A DNA stretch of 64,000 bases from Paraburkholderia translucens (GCF_020881035.1 NZ_JAJITC010000005.1:1-64000), one strand, 5' to 3'. Shown: positions 17,730-30,735, counted from the stretch's first letter. Translations and numbers: made by a program. Notes: generated by a model from the sequence alone, not told the origin.

Positions 17730-19184
17730 TCATTCCGTCGCTTCCACATCCCGCTCCCGATACACATGCGGCTCGTACAGCGACGCGTCGAAGTCCGCCG
17801 GCACATCGGCGCTCATGCGCGCCTCGTGCGCATCGAGATCTTCGAGAAACAGATCCTGACTGATGCGCCGAACCACCGCCGGGATATCGCGTTTCATGCA
17901 TGGCACGTCGCCCACCGGCACGCCGCGGCTCACGAATCCCGCCGGATTGAACACATGGATGTTTTTCAGAAACGGCGCGGCGCCCGGCTGCTTTTCCAGA
18001 TATTCGAGGGCATCGCCGAGATAGGGATGCGCGCCAAGCGCATCGTCGCGCTCCTCGGGCGCGGGTTGATATCGATCGCGCCAGAGCAGCACATGATCGG
18101 CGATGCGCGCGAGTTCGGGCCGCGCATGCAGATCGACCGCGTAGCCCGTCCCCGCGATCACGAAATCGAATTCGAAGTCGCCATCGGCTGCGCGAGCTTG
18201 CACGCGCTGATCCACGACAGCGGCTTCATGCCACGGCGCACCCAGATGCAGATGAAAATTTGCGAAGCGCGTCACGCGCTGCACGGCGTCGGCGGGCGCA
18301 GTCGAGCCGGCGCGCCGAAAGCGCAGCGCCTGGCGCCAGCGCAGCGCATCGGGCAGCGCGGGAAAGTTGTCGTAGGCGCCCGGATAGGCTCGCGCCCGAC
18401 TCACCGGCACCGCGGGCAAGCGGGCACGCCGCACGAACAGATGCACGTCGCGCGCGCCGGCTTCGAGCGCAGTGGCCGCGGCGTCGAACGCCGAAGCCGC
18501 ACCGCCGATCACCGCGACGGATTTGCCGGCTAGCGCGGCAAAGTCGATGGCATCCGACGTATGCGCGAGATGGCTCGGCGGCAGCCCCGCGAGCGGCGGC
18601 AAGATATTGGGCCTGCCGTTGCCCACGACGCCGTTGCCGAGAATGATCTTGCGCGCGGTTTCCACGCGCGTTTCGAGGCCGCGCTCGCTGCGAACCGTCA
18701 GATGCAGGCGGAAATGCGCATCCGTGGGTTCGATCAACGTGAGTGTCGTGCCATAGCGCACCGCTATACCGAGAAACTGCCGATACCACGCGAGATACTC
18801 GGCCCATTGGCCGCGCCCGATGCGCTCGATGTCCGCATACGACGCCTCGCCGTGGCGCGCCTCGTGCCAGGCCTGGAAGCTCAGCGCGGGCAGTCCCGCT
18901 TCCGGACCGGGAAGGGTCTTCGGCGTGCGCAGACGGTTCATTCGCGCGTACGTGGTCCACACGCCCGCGCGCGTTGCATCGGGCGCGGCGTCGATCACAT
19001 CAACTCTGCCGATGCCCGCGCGCCGCAACGCGAACGCGAAAGCCGCGCCCGTCTGACCGCCACCGACGATCAATACATTGTGGTCGATGCCCGGCCGCGC
19101 GACGACCCAGTCTTCCGGGTCGGGGCCGATGAGACGCAACGTCTCGCGCGCGTGCTGGTCGTGCAGTTGGGATGATGGGCTCAT
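17730..19184 (-). CDS. NAD(P)/FAD-dependent oxidoreductase, flavin monooxygenase-like (paralog 1)
   Basis: 484 residues. An N-terminal FAD-binding motif [21 protein letters not shown] and a second dinucleotide-binding motif [20 protein letters not shown] near residue 240 give the two-domain layout of FMO/Baeyer-Villiger-like enzymes. The conserved stretch [29 protein letters not shown] is shared with the protein at 31856-33346, so the two are paralogs. The ATG at 19184 is chosen since the upstream extension lacks a ribosome site. It lies at one edge of the organosulfur block, divergent from groES, and probably hydroxylates or S-oxidises a small molecule. The substrate is unknown. Confidence 0.82.
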   Translation of the reverse strand: MSPSSQLHDQHARETLRLIGPDPEDWVVARPGIDHNVLIVGGGQTGAAFAFALRRAGIGRVDVIDAAPDATRAGVWTTYARMNRLRTPKTLPGPEAGLPALSFQAWHEARHGEASYADIERIGRGQWAEYLAWYRQFLGIAVRYGTTLTLIEPTDAHFRLHLTVRSERGLETRVETARKIILGNGVVGNGRPNILPPLAGLPPSHLAHTSDAIDFAALAGKSVAVIGGAASAFDAAATALEAGARDVHLFVRRARLPAVPVSRARAYPGAYDNFPALPDALRWRQALRFRRAGSTAPADAVQRVTRFANFHLHLGAPWHEAAVVDQRVQARAADGDFEFDFVIAGTGYAVDLHARPELARIADHVLLWRDRYQPAPEERDDALGAHPYLGDALEYLEKQPGAAPFLKNIHVFNPAGFVSRGVPVGDVPCMKRDIPAVVRRISQDLFLEDLDAHEARMSADVPADFDASLYEPHVYRERDVEATE

Positions 19185-19369
19185 GAACTGGGCATCCGGT
19201 GGAGTGGGTCGAGCGTTCGAGTATCGGCTGCAATACGCTCGTCGCAAACGAATGAATCGTGCTTTCCAATTTCATTGCGGCGCGCTTGGGGCGCGCGCCC
19301 GCAGCAATGCCCGCTCGAACGCGATTAGCGCATTTCTCCCATCGCGCTATCGATGTGCAAAACGCTTAT

Positions 19370-19398
19370 TTGGGTCGGCCGTCGCTGCTTTTTATACT
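19370..19398 (+). promoter_or_regulatory. Sigma-70-like promoter of groESL
   Basis: TTGGGT (19370-19375) and TATACT (19393-19398) are separated by exactly 17 bp. The predicted start near 19405 lies just before the CIRCE operator, the usual arrangement for HrcA control. Confidence 0.65.
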
Positions 19399-19407
19399 CG
19401 GCTTCCG

Positions 19408-19434
19408 GTAGCACTCCCAACCGCGGAGTGCCAG
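19408..19434 (+). promoter_or_regulatory. CIRCE operator (HrcA-binding site)
   Basis: GTAGCACTC, nine spacer bases, then GAGTGCCAG matches the CIRCE consensus TTAGCACTC-N9-GAGTGCTAA at most positions, with the inner GCACTC/GAGTGC perfect. It lies 27 bp before the groES start, directly after the promoter, so HrcA repression with heat induction is expected. Confidence 0.85.
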
Positions 19435-19461
19435 GTCAAAAAACGTTGGAGGAAAAAGCAA

Positions 19462-21419
<1,958 letters not shown>

Positions 21420-21443
21420 GCGAACGGCTTTGCCATGTTTCCA

Positions 21444-21478
21444 AGCCCCATGCCGTGTCGCGGCGTGGGGCTTTTTTC
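21444..21478 (+). terminator. Intrinsic terminator of groESL
   Basis: A 12-bp stem (AGCCCCATGCCG with CGGCGTGGGGCT, one G-T pair) around a 5-nt loop is followed by TTTTT. It begins 24 bp after the groEL stop. Confidence 0.9.
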
Positions 21479-21547
21479 TGGCAGGCTTGCCTACAGGTGA
21501 GAAAGTGGTCATCCGAATATCGGTGACGCGTCGTCGAGCGAGGCAAG

Positions 21548-22288
21548 TCAGATAGTCGCGGGCGACACGCGAATATCCGCCAGGAATTTCCGGGCGCGTG
21601 GGTGCTCCGGCCACTCGAAAAATGTCTCTGGCGTGCCTCGCTCGAGAATCGCGCCGCGATCCATGAATAGCACCCGGTCGGCCACTTCACGCGCGAAACC
21701 CATCTCGTGCGTTACCACCACCATCGTCATGCCATCGCGCGCGAGGCCTTTCATGACTTGCAAGACCTCGCCCACCATTTCCGGATCGAGTGCGGACGTC
21801 GGTTCGTCGAAAAGCATCACGGGTGGCTGCATCGTCAGTGCGCGCGCGATCGCCACACGCTGCTGCTGGCCGCCCGACAGCTCGGACGGCAACGCATGCG
21901 CCTTGTGCGCGAGTCCCACGCGATCGAGCAGCGCGAGCGCACGCTCACGCGCCTCCGGGCGCGTCGCGCGTTTCAGGTACACGGGCGCAATCGTGCAGTT
22001 TTCGAGCGCGCTCAAGTGCGGAAATAGATTGAACTGCTGGAACACGAAGCCGATACGCGAGCGAAACGCGTTGATATCGAGCCCGCGGCGATGGATATCT
22101 TCCCCTTCGACCAGGATGCGTCCCGAGTCGATCGGCTCGAGCCGGTTGAGGGTGCGGATCAATGTAGACTTGCCGGAGCCGGACGGGCCGCACACTACCA
22201 CGACCTCCCCCTTCGCGAACGTTTCGCTGACGTTGACGAGCGCGTGGTATTGGCCGTACCACTTATTGACGTTATCCAATTGGATCAT
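21548..22288 (-). CDS. Polar amino acid-type ABC transporter ATP-binding protein (GlnQ/GltL-like)
   Basis: 246 residues. Walker [11 protein letters not shown], signature [16 protein letters not shown], Walker [21 protein letters not shown] and the [14 protein letters not shown] segment are hallmarks of the PAAT family ATPases. The start overlaps the permease stop by 4 bp (ATGA). It is the last gene of a four-gene minus-strand operon encoding a complete importer. The family takes up amino acids, and in several bacteria cystine; a sulfur amino acid or sulfonate ligand is plausible here from context only. Confidence 0.92.
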   Translation of the reverse strand: MIQLDNVNKWYGQYHALVNVSETFAKGEVVVVCGPSGSGKSTLIRTLNRLEPIDSGRILVEGEDIHRRGLDINAFRSRIGFVFQQFNLFPHLSALENCTIAPVYLKRATRPEARERALALLDRVGLAHKAHALPSELSGGQQQRVAIARALTMQPPVMLFDEPTSALDPEMVGEVLQVMKGLARDGMTMVVVTHEMGFAREVADRVLFMDRGAILERGTPETFFEWPEHPRARKFLADIRVSPATI

Positions 22289-23001
22289 TGCGTAACCATG
22301 ACTAATACACCGCGCCTCGTCTGACGCGCGGAACGATGCTCCAGCCAGAACGAGAAACGCGAGAGGGAAAAGCAGAGCACGAAGTAGGTCAGTGCCAGTG
22401 TCAGATAAATGTAGGTGGGGTAGATAAATACTAGCGTGTTGATCTGGGTAGCCACGAATGACACTTCCGCCAGTCCGATGATGTAGCCGAGCGACGTCTC
22501 CTTGATGGTCGAAATGAACTGGTTGACCAGCGAAGGCAACATATGGCGCAGCGCCTGCGGCAGGATCACGAGGCGCATGGTCGCAAGCCACGGCAGACCG
22601 AGCGAGCGCGCGCTTTCCGTCTGGCCGCGCGGCAGGCCGCGAATGCCAGCGCGTACGATCTCCGCGAGATAACAGCTGTCGAACAAGACGAGCGCCATCA
22701 GCATGGTGGAAAACTGTCCGGTATGGATACCGGTGACGCTGGGCAGGAAAAAGTATGCCCAGAACACCACCATCAGCAGCGGGGTGCCACGCACCACGAA
22801 CACGAGTGTCGTCACCGGCCAGCGCAGCCAGCGCCACGGGCTCACGCGCGCAAGCCCGAGAAGCAAGCCGAACGGCAGAGCCAGCAGCAGACCGCACGAA
22901 GCCAGTACCAGAGTCAGCGCGAGTCCGCCCAGCGGCCCGTGCGGAAAGCGGCCGACCAGAAAGTAGAGCCAGTAGTTTCCAACTACCTCGGCAATGGTCA
23001 T
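22285..23001 (-). CDS. Polar amino acid-type ABC transporter permease (1)
   Basis: 238 residues with five or six hydrophobic segments. The HisM-type EAA motif region reads [30 protein letters not shown]. The ATG at 23001 is preferred because GGAGG precedes it. It is one of two permeases in the operon and would form a heterodimeric channel with the product of 23012-23707. Coupled to the ATPase gene by a 4-bp overlap. Confidence 0.9.
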   Translation of the reverse strand: MTIAEVVGNYWLYFLVGRFPHGPLGGLALTLVLASCGLLLALPFGLLLGLARVSPWRWLRWPVTTLVFVVRGTPLLMVVFWAYFFLPSVTGIHTGQFSTMLMALVLFDSCYLAEIVRAGIRGLPRGQTESARSLGLPWLATMRLVILPQALRHMLPSLVNQFISTIKETSLGYIIGLAEVSFVATQINTLVFIYPTYIYLTLALTYFVLCFSLSRFSFWLEHRSARQTRRGVLVMVTQ

Positions 23002-23011
23002 GCCGGCCTCC

Positions 23012-23707
23012 TCAGATTGCACGCGGCGGAAAGCGCCGGTGATATCCGCTCGCCAGAGCGGATATCAACAACGACACCGCCAGATAGCTGACGGTCGCGA
23101 ACGTAAACGCCTCCACGCTGCGAAACGAGGCGCTCTCCACCCTCGCCGCCTGGTACATGAGTTCCGCGGTCCCGATCACGGTAGCGACGCTGGTGTCCTT
23201 CCAGATGTTGAGCGTCTGCGATAGCAGCGGCGGCACCGCGACGCGCAGCGCCTGCGGCAAGACCACGAGCCGCATCGACGCGAGCCATGGCAGCCCGAGC
23301 GCGCGCGCAGCCTCGAACTGCACGGCCGCGATCGAGCGAATCCCGCTGCGCATGTCCTCGGACATGAACGCGGCGTAGTACAGCGTGATCGCCACCACCG
23401 CTGCGATCGTTTCGACATCGTGCGAGTACAGCCATTGCTTCGCCGCATCGGGAAGCAGCTCGGGCGCGCCGAAGTACCAGAAGAGCAGATGAGCGAGAAG
23501 CGGAACGTTGCGCTGTGATTCGATGAAAACAGCACCGACGCCACGCAGTAACGCGAAGGGCGACAGGCGCGCGAGTGCGATCAGCGCGCCGAGCGGCAGC
23601 GCGAGGATGAACGTCGCGCCCAGCAGGGTCAGCGACAGCCGCAGACCGGCCAGCAGCATCGCATGGTAAGGGCCGGAAAGCAGGATCGACCAATCAAATG
23701 AACGCAT
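23012..23707 (-). CDS. Polar amino acid-type ABC transporter permease (2)
   Basis: 231 residues, HisQ/GltJ-like, with the motif EAARALGLPWLASMRLVVLPQALRVAVPPL closely resembling that of its neighbour, so the two permeases arose by duplication. The ATG at 23707 is chosen; the upstream extension MGCERYSVSPCL is not permease-like. It lies 10 bp before the next permease gene and follows the binding protein gene by 87 bp. Confidence 0.9.
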   Translation of the reverse strand: MRSFDWSILLSGPYHAMLLAGLRLSLTLLGATFILALPLGALIALARLSPFALLRGVGAVFIESQRNVPLLAHLLFWYFGAPELLPDAAKQWLYSHDVETIAAVVAITLYYAAFMSEDMRSGIRSIAAVQFEAARALGLPWLASMRLVVLPQALRVAVPPLLSQTLNIWKDTSVATVIGTAELMYQAARVESASFRSVEAFTFATVSYLAVSLLISALASGYHRRFPPRAI

Positions 23708-23794
23708 AAGGCAAGGTGAGACGGAATAACGTTCGCAGCCCACCAGCGGAGCGCATGGTGGGCTGCGGCAGACGGACGGCTCGGTGTGCGTCGA

Positions 23795-24643
23795 TCAGCC
23801 GGTGACCTTGTCGTTGTCGATCCGGTCGGTTTCGAGCTTGAAGTTGCGCGGACCGAACTTCAGTTTGCTGTCCTTGCCATACCATTTGTCATAGAGCCGG
23901 TTGGCCTCGCCCGACGCTTCGAGTTCACGCAACTCGTCGTCGATGACGGCCTTTAGCGCCGGCTCGCCCTTGCGAATACCGAGTGCGAGCGGCTCCACGT
24001 TCAGGTTCTGCGGCAGGATTTCATATTCGGCAGCGCGCGGGCCGAGTTTGTGGACGTCGTCGAACAGCGACGATTCGTCGTTCACGTAGGCCACGCCCTT
24101 GCCCTGCTGCAGCGCCTGGAACGCCTGCTGGGTGGTTTCGAACGTGATGATCTGCGCGGTCGGCACGACGCGCTGCAGGTTAGGCACTTGCGTGCCGCCC
24201 TTGACCGTCAGCACGCGTTTGCCGGCGAGGTCAGCGATGTTGTGAACCCCGCTCGACTTCACGATCAGCACCTTGGACCCGGTGATGAAGTGCGTCAGCG
24301 CGAAATCGATCTGCGACTCGCGCTCCTTGTTGTGGGTGAGCGAAGCGGCCAGCACGTCCACATGCCCCTGTTGCAGCTCGGGAATGCGCGCCGCCACCGA
24401 GAGTTGCTTGAAGACTGGCTTCACGCCGATCTTCTTCGCTACTGCCTTGGCGATGTCGATTTCGTAGCCGATATAGTCGCGCGTCTGCGGATCGATGAAA
24501 CTGTTCGGCTCATCGGTACCCAGCACGCCGAACACGATCTCGCCCTTCTGCTTGATGTCCGCAAGCTGGTCGGCCTGCGCAGCGGCGGTACCGAACGCAA
24601 TGACACCCGCGACAAGAACCTTGAACAACAGTGGAATACGCAT
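23795..24643 (-). CDS. Polar amino acid-type ABC transporter substrate-binding protein
   Basis: 282 residues with a Sec signal (residues 1-24, ending AAAQA), hence periplasmic. The mature part has the SBP_bac_3 pattern: DIKQKGEIVFGVLGTDEPNSF, GYEIDIAKAVAKKIGV, VDVLAASLTHNKERE and KRVLTVKGGTQ. The ligand is an amino acid or amino acid-like compound. The operon it heads is divergent from a VOC gene, with a conserved promoter element in the 246-bp gap. Confidence 0.9.
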   Translation of the reverse strand: MRIPLLFKVLVAGVIAFGTAAAQADQLADIKQKGEIVFGVLGTDEPNSFIDPQTRDYIGYEIDIAKAVAKKIGVKPVFKQLSVAARIPELQQGHVDVLAASLTHNKERESQIDFALTHFITGSKVLIVKSSGVHNIADLAGKRVLTVKGGTQVPNLQRVVPTAQIITFETTQQAFQALQQGKGVAYVNDESSLFDDVHKLGPRAAEYEILPQNLNVEPLALGIRKGEPALKAVIDDELRELEASGEANRLYDKWYGKDSKLKFGPRNFKLETDRIDNDKVTG

Positions 24644-24800
24644 GAGAAACCCCGGTTTCTGAGTAGTGGACGCGCCACTCTATGCTGCGGCGCAGGGGAA
24701 GAAAACGAAGAAATTCCGATAAACAAATGACAGGGGATTGCACTTTAAAAAACCAGCGTTCGCGAGAAACGTTTCAAATGTGCGAGCGCCGGAAAGCATC

Positions 24801-24831
24801 AGCGCACATATCCATAGCACAAATACTTTCT
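24801..24831 (+). promoter_or_regulatory. Conserved promoter-region element, copy 1
   Basis: The core CATATCCATAGC followed by AAT-x-CTT-x-CTTGT recurs almost unchanged at 39311-39341 in front of the sulfonate-binding protein gene, with 26 of 31 positions shared. Both are on the + strand about 65-90 bp before a sulfur-locus gene. It is likely a promoter or activator site shared by the two operons. Confidence 0.45.
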
Positions 24832-24889
24832 TGTTCTCGAGAGCGGGGGCCGCCAGGATGGCGCTTTGCCAACCGGGAGCTTGTCCCGC

Positions 24890-25699
24890 ATGTCTCTTTT
24901 GCTCGATCACATCGTGATCCGCGTACAGGATCTCGAACAGTCCATCGCTCACTTCGGTTCGCTCGGCTTCACGGTGCAGCGCGGTGGCACGCACGCCGAC
25001 GGCGCCACGCATAACGCACTGATTGGCTTCGCCGATGGCAGCTACTTCGAACTGATCGCCTTCTTGCGTGATGCGCCGGAGCACCGCTGGTGGGACGACG
25101 GCGCTCACGTCGGCGATGGCTTTGTCGATTTCGCGTTACTGCCGGAATCGGTCGCGGCCACCATCGACGGTGCGGGTCAACGCGGACTCGTCTACGACGG
25201 GCCGATCGCAGGGGGACGGCTGCGCCCTGACGGCGAGCGGCTCGAATGGCAGATCGGCAAGCCCCGCAGCGCGGATTTGCCGTTCCTGTGCGGAGATGTG
25301 ACACCGCGTCGTTTGCGCGTGGCTGAAGGTGCGGTGCGGCACCATGAAAACGGTGCGCGTGGTGTGGCGAACATCACGCTCGTCGTGAACGATCTCGATG
25401 CCAGCGTCGCGCGCTATCGCGCTTTGCTCGGCGCTATCGACGTGCAGCGCGCGCCCTTGCCGGGCTATGGCGTCGCTCTGGCGGTTTTGCGCCTCGGCCC
25501 AACCGGACTGACGCTGCTGAGCCCCTCCCGCACGCCCGACGACGCGGACGGCTTCGCGTCGGACCTTCGTCGACATCTGGCCGCACGCGGCGAAGGCGTG
25601 TTTGCGGTCGCTCTGGAAACGCACGCGGGCGGCACGCCCCGCAGATTCGCCAGCGAACTCACTCACGGCGCAACGCTTGAACTCGTCGCCGGTTCCTGA
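24890..25699 (+). CDS. VOC-family protein (glyoxalase/dioxygenase superfamily)
   Basis: 269 residues. It starts MSLLLDHIVIRVQDLEQSIAHFGSLGFTVQRGG, the betaalphabetabetabeta module of the VOC fold, with a second weaker module from about residue 160 (GVANITLVVNDLDASVARYRALLG). The N-terminal module has the metal-ligand-type His in LDHIVI. These proteins are metal-dependent isomerases, lyases or dioxygenases; the reaction here is unknown. The start at 24890 is chosen over an upstream TTG. It is divergent from the amino acid-type importer and likely co-regulated with it. A Cys-rich ORF overlaps its start. Confidence 0.82.
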   Translation: MSLLLDHIVIRVQDLEQSIAHFGSLGFTVQRGGTHADGATHNALIGFADGSYFELIAFLRDAPEHRWWDDGAHVGDGFVDFALLPESVAATIDGAGQRGLVYDGPIAGGRLRPDGERLEWQIGKPRSADLPFLCGDVTPRRLRVAEGAVRHHENGARGVANITLVVNDLDASVARYRALLGAIDVQRAPLPGYGVALAVLRLGPTGLTLLSPSRTPDDADGFASDLRRHLAARGEGVFAVALETHAGGTPRRFASELTHGATLELVAGS

Positions 25700-25774
25700 G
25701 CCTGAAATACCTGCTCAAGCGCATGCCGAAGCCCCGCCGCTCGACGCACGCGGGCCGCCTTGGAAGCTCCGCCC

Positions 25775-26515
<741 letters not shown>

Positions 26516-26571
26516 GGTGGCGTGTTTAGAAGATGGGTCTTGCGACGAAATCAGATGCAGGCGGGCTGCAT

Positions 26572-27441
26572 TCATGCGGCTGCCGTTTCGTTTCGAACGG
26601 CGTGCGCACCCACCTGACGGTTGCCGAGATAGGCCTCGATCACGGCGGGATCGTTGCGCACCTCGTTGGGCAAGCCCGAGGCGATCTTGCGGCCGTCGTC
26701 GAGTACCAGTACGCGGTCCGACAGCCGCATCACGAGCTCGAGCTTGTGTTCGATCAGCAGCATGGTGAGTCCGTCGCGCTTCAGCTCGAGAATCAGTTCG
26801 AGCATCTCGGCGGTCTCCGACTCGTTCATGCCGGCGGTCGGCTCGTCGAGCACGAGGATCTGTGGACGCAGCGCCAAGGCGCGTGCTATCTCGACGCGCC
26901 GGCGGTTCGCATATGACAGGCTATGCGCCGGTTGATCGATACGCGGCGCGAGGCGGGTGCCGAAACGCGCGAGCAGGGTGGTCACTTCTTCGCGCAGCGC
27001 GGCGTCCTCGCGGCGCACCGTACCGGGCGCAGCCAGCGCGCGCAGCACTTCCGCGAACGCGCCGACCACGGGCCAGCCGCGCCGCGTCATTGCGAGCCGC
27101 GCGTGAGCGCCGATCAGCACGTTATCGAGCACGCTCAGGTTGCCGAACACACGGCCATGCTGAAACGTTCGGGCGACGCCGCGCGCGGCGAGCTGTTCCG
27201 GCGCCATGCCGGTCACGTCCTCGCCGCGAAAGCGCACTTCACCGGCGTCAGGCGTATCGATACCCGTCAGCAGGTTGAACAGCGTCGACTTGCCGGCGCC
27301 GTTCGGTCCAATCACGCTTATGCATTCGCCGCGCGCTACCGAAAGGCTCACTTCGTTGACGGCGACGAGGCCGCCGAAGCGGCGCGTCACACGCCGCACG
27401 TCGAACAGGATCTCCGCAGCATTGATGGAAGAGGAAGTCAT
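26572..27441 (-). CDS. livG: Branched-chain amino acid-type ABC transporter ATP-binding protein LivG
   Basis: 289 residues. Walker A GPNGAGKSTLFNLLTG, signature HSLSYANRRRVEIARAL (the family's degenerate LSYGxQR form), Walker B ILVLDEPTAGMNESE and LIEHKLELVM identify LivG. The ATG at 27441, six bases after GGAG, is preferred to one 15 bp earlier. It lies between the fused permease gene (overlapping or abutting it) and livF. Liv-type importers with LysR neighbours and monooxygenases often carry non-amino-acid ligands. Confidence 0.92.
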   Translation of the reverse strand: MTSSSINAAEILFDVRRVTRRFGGLVAVNEVSLSVARGECISVIGPNGAGKSTLFNLLTGIDTPDAGEVRFRGEDVTGMAPEQLAARGVARTFQHGRVFGNLSVLDNVLIGAHARLAMTRRGWPVVGAFAEVLRALAAPGTVRREDAALREEVTTLLARFGTRLAPRIDQPAHSLSYANRRRVEIARALALRPQILVLDEPTAGMNESETAEMLELILELKRDGLTMLLIEHKLELVMRLSDRVLVLDDGRKIASGLPNEVRNDPAVIEAYLGNRQVGAHAVRNETAAA

Positions 27442-27452
27442 CGTCGTCTCCG

Positions 27453-29276
27453 TCACACTGAACCGAACAGACCCTGCGGCCGGAAACGCACCAACAACAG
27501 CAGGATCAAGCCGTAGATCAGCATCCGGTAATCGGCGGCAAAGCGGAACAGTTCGGGCAGGCTGATCAGCGCAACCGCTCCCGCTACCGCGCCGATCACG
27601 CTGCCGAGGCCGCCAAGAATCACCATCGTCAGCGCGAGTATAGAAACCTGCGAATCAAAGGTCTGATAGTTGATGTAGCTGTAAAGATGCGCTGCGATGC
27701 CTCCACCTATACCGGCAGCAAGGCCCCCGCACGCAAAAGCGATCGCCTTGTATCGATTGGGGCGGATACCGTATGCGCGCGCCGCGACATCGTCTTCGCG
27801 AATCGCGCGCCAGGTGCGGCCCAGGTGCGAGCGCAGCAGCCGGATCTGCAACAGCGCGAGCAGCACGAGCACCGCGAGCGTGAACCAGTAAACGGCGCGC
27901 ACGCCCGTCAGTTGCCAGCCGAACAGGGACAGCGGCGCTATACCCGTGATGCCGACCGGTCCACGGGTCAGGCTGTCCCAGTTGAGCACCACGAGGCCGA
28001 TGATTTCACCGATCCCGAGCGTTGCGATCGACACATAGTGACCGCGCAGCCGGAACGACGGATACACCAGCAACGTGCCGATCGCGGCCGTGACGAGACC
28101 GGCGAGCGGAATCGTCAGCGCGGGCGACCAGCCGAAATTCATCGACAGCAGCGCCGACGCATAAGCGCCGATCAGCAGCAGTGCCGCGTGGCCCAGCGAG
28201 ATCTGTCCGACCGTTCCCGCGACGAGTGTCAGGCTGAGCGCAAGCAGCCCATAGATCCAGCCGTTGGTGAGCGTCTGAAGCAGATATGCCGAGGGCGTCA
28301 CGAGCGGCAGCACGAACGCGATCGCCACCAGCGCTATCACTACGCGCGGTGAGATCCTGACTGCCTTGCGATTCGACAGAAACGTGCCCGTCAGCGGCTC
28401 GGGAGGCAGGCGCCGGCTCGAACTGAAGAGTCCATTGGGGCGCCACACGAGAAACGCCAGCAACAGCACGAACGCAAACAGGTCGCGATAGCTGGTGCCG
28501 AACAGCGCGACACCGTAGCTTTCGACGAGACCGAGCAGCAGGCTGCCCGCGATCGCGCCCGGCACGTTCCCCAGCCCGCCGATCAACAACGCGACCACGC
28601 CCTTGAGCGTCGCCTGGAAGCCCATCGCGGGATCGATGCTGTTGTAGTACATGCCTACCAGCAAGCCGCTCAGGCCGCCGAGCCCGCACGCAATCGCAAA
28701 CACAGCCTGATTCACGGCATCGACGTTGACCCCCATCTGCTGCGCGGCGTCGCGGTCCTGCGCGGTCGCGCGCACGGCCCAGCCGAGCCGCGTGAAACGC
28801 AGGAATACATAGAGCACCGCCGCGGCGCTCACGCCGATCGTTGCAATCAGCAGATCGAGCGAGCCAAGGGTCGCGCCGCCAATCGACAGCGTCCAGTCCG
28901 GCAACGAGCTCGGCACCGGCCGCGGGTCGGGTCCAAAGACGATCTGTGCGAGCTGGTCGAGCACGAAGCTGATACCGATCGTCGCGAGCAGCGGCGCGAT
29001 CCGCGCGGCACCCTGCAACGGCCGCAAGCCGATCCGTTCGATGACGACGCCAAGCAGCGCACAGCCCGCAATGGTCGCGAGCAGCGCGACCGGCAGCGGC
29101 AAGCCGAGCCGCGTCAAACACAGCCAGCCGATGAAGCCGCCGACCATGTACACGGAGCCATGCGCGAAATTGATCAGATGCGATACGCCGAAGATCAGCG
29201 CGAGACCGACTGCCAGCAGCGCATAGATATTGCCGACGATCAGCCCGTTGATCGTGTAGTCGAACCAGGCATTCAT
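27453..29276 (-). CDS. Fused LivH-LivM ABC transporter permease
   Basis: 607 residues, twice the usual permease size. Residues 1-290 are LivH-like ([30 protein letters not shown] and the EAA-type loop [16 protein letters not shown]). Residues 305-607 are LivM-like ([36 protein letters not shown] and [15 protein letters not shown]). The two inner-membrane permeases are therefore one polypeptide, joined by a short linker near residues 285-305. The fusion gives a fixed 1:1 stoichiometry. It overlaps or abuts livG and is 40 bp after the binding protein gene. Confidence 0.93.
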   Translation of the reverse strand: MNAWFDYTINGLIVGNIYALLAVGLALIFGVSHLINFAHGSVYMVGGFIGWLCLTRLGLPLPVALLATIAGCALLGVVIERIGLRPLQGAARIAPLLATIGISFVLDQLAQIVFGPDPRPVPSSLPDWTLSIGGATLGSLDLLIATIGVSAAAVLYVFLRFTRLGWAVRATAQDRDAAQQMGVNVDAVNQAVFAIACGLGGLSGLLVGMYYNSIDPAMGFQATLKGVVALLIGGLGNVPGAIAGSLLLGLVESYGVALFGTSYRDLFAFVLLLAFLVWRPNGLFSSSRRLPPEPLTGTFLSNRKAVRISPRVVIALVAIAFVLPLVTPSAYLLQTLTNGWIYGLLALSLTLVAGTVGQISLGHAALLLIGAYASALLSMNFGWSPALTIPLAGLVTAAIGTLLVYPSFRLRGHYVSIATLGIGEIIGLVVLNWDSLTRGPVGITGIAPLSLFGWQLTGVRAVYWFTLAVLVLLALLQIRLLRSHLGRTWRAIREDDVAARAYGIRPNRYKAIAFACGGLAAGIGGGIAAHLYSYINYQTFDSQVSILALTMVILGGLGSVIGAVAGAVALISLPELFRFAADYRMLIYGLILLLLVRFRPQGLFGSV

Positions 29277-29316
29277 CGCGCGTCAGTCCTGAAGCCAATA
29301 GGGTACTTGCTGTCGA

Positions 29317-30495
29317 TCATTGCGCATGCACGGCACCCGTGCCGTCCCACAACGCGAATTTGCCGTCCTTGACGACCAGATCGAGGTTCTTCGCACCGGC
29401 CACGCGGCGCGTCTGCGGATCGAACTTGAACTTGCCGAAGATCACGCTCGGCACGTCGTCGATCTTCGCAAAGCCGTCATGCACCGCATTGCGGTCCGCG
29501 CCATAGCGGCGGATCACTTCGCCCGCGAGAATCATCGCGTCGTAGGCGCGTGCGGCAAACGTGTCCGGGTCGGCGCCATACCTGGCGCGGTAACGTTGCA
29601 CGAAGCTCTGCACTTCCGGGCGCGGGTCGCCGGGGAAGAAATTCGATTCCGTATAGACACCATTCACGGCAGGGCCGCCGAGATCGAGGAACTTGGGCGA
29701 ATACACGGAGCCGACCGCCGCGATCGGCGCACGCTCGCCTGCCGCTCGCGCCTGACGGACGATCTGCGCGCCATCCGAGTAGTACGAAATCAGCACGATC
29801 GAGTCGGGGTTCTCGCTGCGCACACGCGTGAGCGTCGCCCGAAAGTCCTTTTCGTTCGGCTGATACGCCTCCGCTGCGACGACCTGAGCGCCGTCCTCTG
29901 CCGCGGCCCTGGCAAAGATGTCCTTGCTGGTGCGGCCCCAGTCGGTATTCAGGTAGAGCACGGCGATCTTCCTGAAGCCGAGTCCCCTGGTGACGTAACG
30001 CGCGAGCAGCGGCTGTTCTTCCGACTGGCTGATCGCCGTGCTCCACATGTAGTCGCCGCCCTTGGTAAAGTCGGGATGCGAATTGGTAAAGCCGAACTGC
30101 ACAAGGCCGGCGCGCTGGTAGACCGGCGACGCCGCCATCGAGGCTCCGCTCGACAGATCGCCCAGTTCGAGCAGGATGCGTTTGTCGTCGGCGAATTTCT
30201 GCGCGATGGCGACCGCCTGGCGCGGATCGCTGCGGCTGTCTTCGAAGTCGTAGGCGAGCGGGTGCCCGTTGATGCCGCCATTGCCGTTGATCTGCTCGAG
30301 CGCGAGATCGAAACCGCGCTTCCACTGCTCCCCGTATTGGGCATCCTGCCCACTCAACGGCCCTGTCACACCGACCCAGTACGGATCGGCTGCGTGAGCA
30401 GCGGGTATTGCACCACCGGAGGCAAACGTCAGCGCGCCAGCCAGTTGAAGCAGCGCCCGCGCTGCGCGGTATTTTTTGTCTTTCAGCATCGACAT
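29317..30495 (-). CDS. Liv-type ABC substrate-binding protein (paralog 1)
   Basis: 392 residues with a signal peptide ending AAHA. The mature protein begins DPYWVGVTGPLSGQDAQYGEQWKRG, typical of type I periplasmic binding proteins of the LivJ family. It is clearly paralogous to the protein at 33471-34646; the blocks INGHPL, EDSxSDPRQAVAIAQKF and GFTNSHPDFTKGGD are shared. It heads the Liv operon. Ligand unknown; the sulfur gene context suggests something other than leucine. Confidence 0.9.
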   Translation of the reverse strand: MSMLKDKKYRAARALLQLAGALTFASGGAIPAAHAADPYWVGVTGPLSGQDAQYGEQWKRGFDLALEQINGNGGINGHPLAYDFEDSRSDPRQAVAIAQKFADDKRILLELGDLSSGASMAASPVYQRAGLVQFGFTNSHPDFTKGGDYMWSTAISQSEEQPLLARYVTRGLGFRKIAVLYLNTDWGRTSKDIFARAAAEDGAQVVAAEAYQPNEKDFRATLTRVRSENPDSIVLISYYSDGAQIVRQARAAGERAPIAAVGSVYSPKFLDLGGPAVNGVYTESNFFPGDPRPEVQSFVQRYRARYGADPDTFAARAYDAMILAGEVIRRYGADRNAVHDGFAKIDDVPSVIFGKFKFDPQTRRVAGAKNLDLVVKDGKFALWDGTGAVHAQ

Positions 30496-30562
30496 GCTTT
30501 TCTCACGCCATCAAATAGGGTGAGCCGATGTAACCATGTGGGACTGAAGCGGGCCAACGAAG

Positions 30563-30580
30563 ATAAGCGTCAATGCTTAT
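30563..30580. promoter_or_regulatory. LysR-type inverted repeat between binding protein and LysR genes
   Basis: ATAAGC-N6-GCTTAT is a perfect 6-bp inverted repeat in the 341-bp divergent gap. It lies 68 bp from the binding protein start. Its flanks (GATAA, TTATTCG) echo the larger element at 39232 and 47505. It is a good candidate for the LysR regulator's site. Confidence 0.45.
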
Positions 30581-30735
30581 TCGTTCGCACCACAAAAGCA
30601 TATGAAAACGGAATATATGGTCGTGTACGGCGTCCGATCGAAGGAAATGCGTTTTTCTCGAAAGCCCTTGTTTAAAGCGGTTTTCTGACCCGCTTCGCAA
30701 GTCACTCGTCTGAAGCTCGAGGTTGCCCGTGTGCC

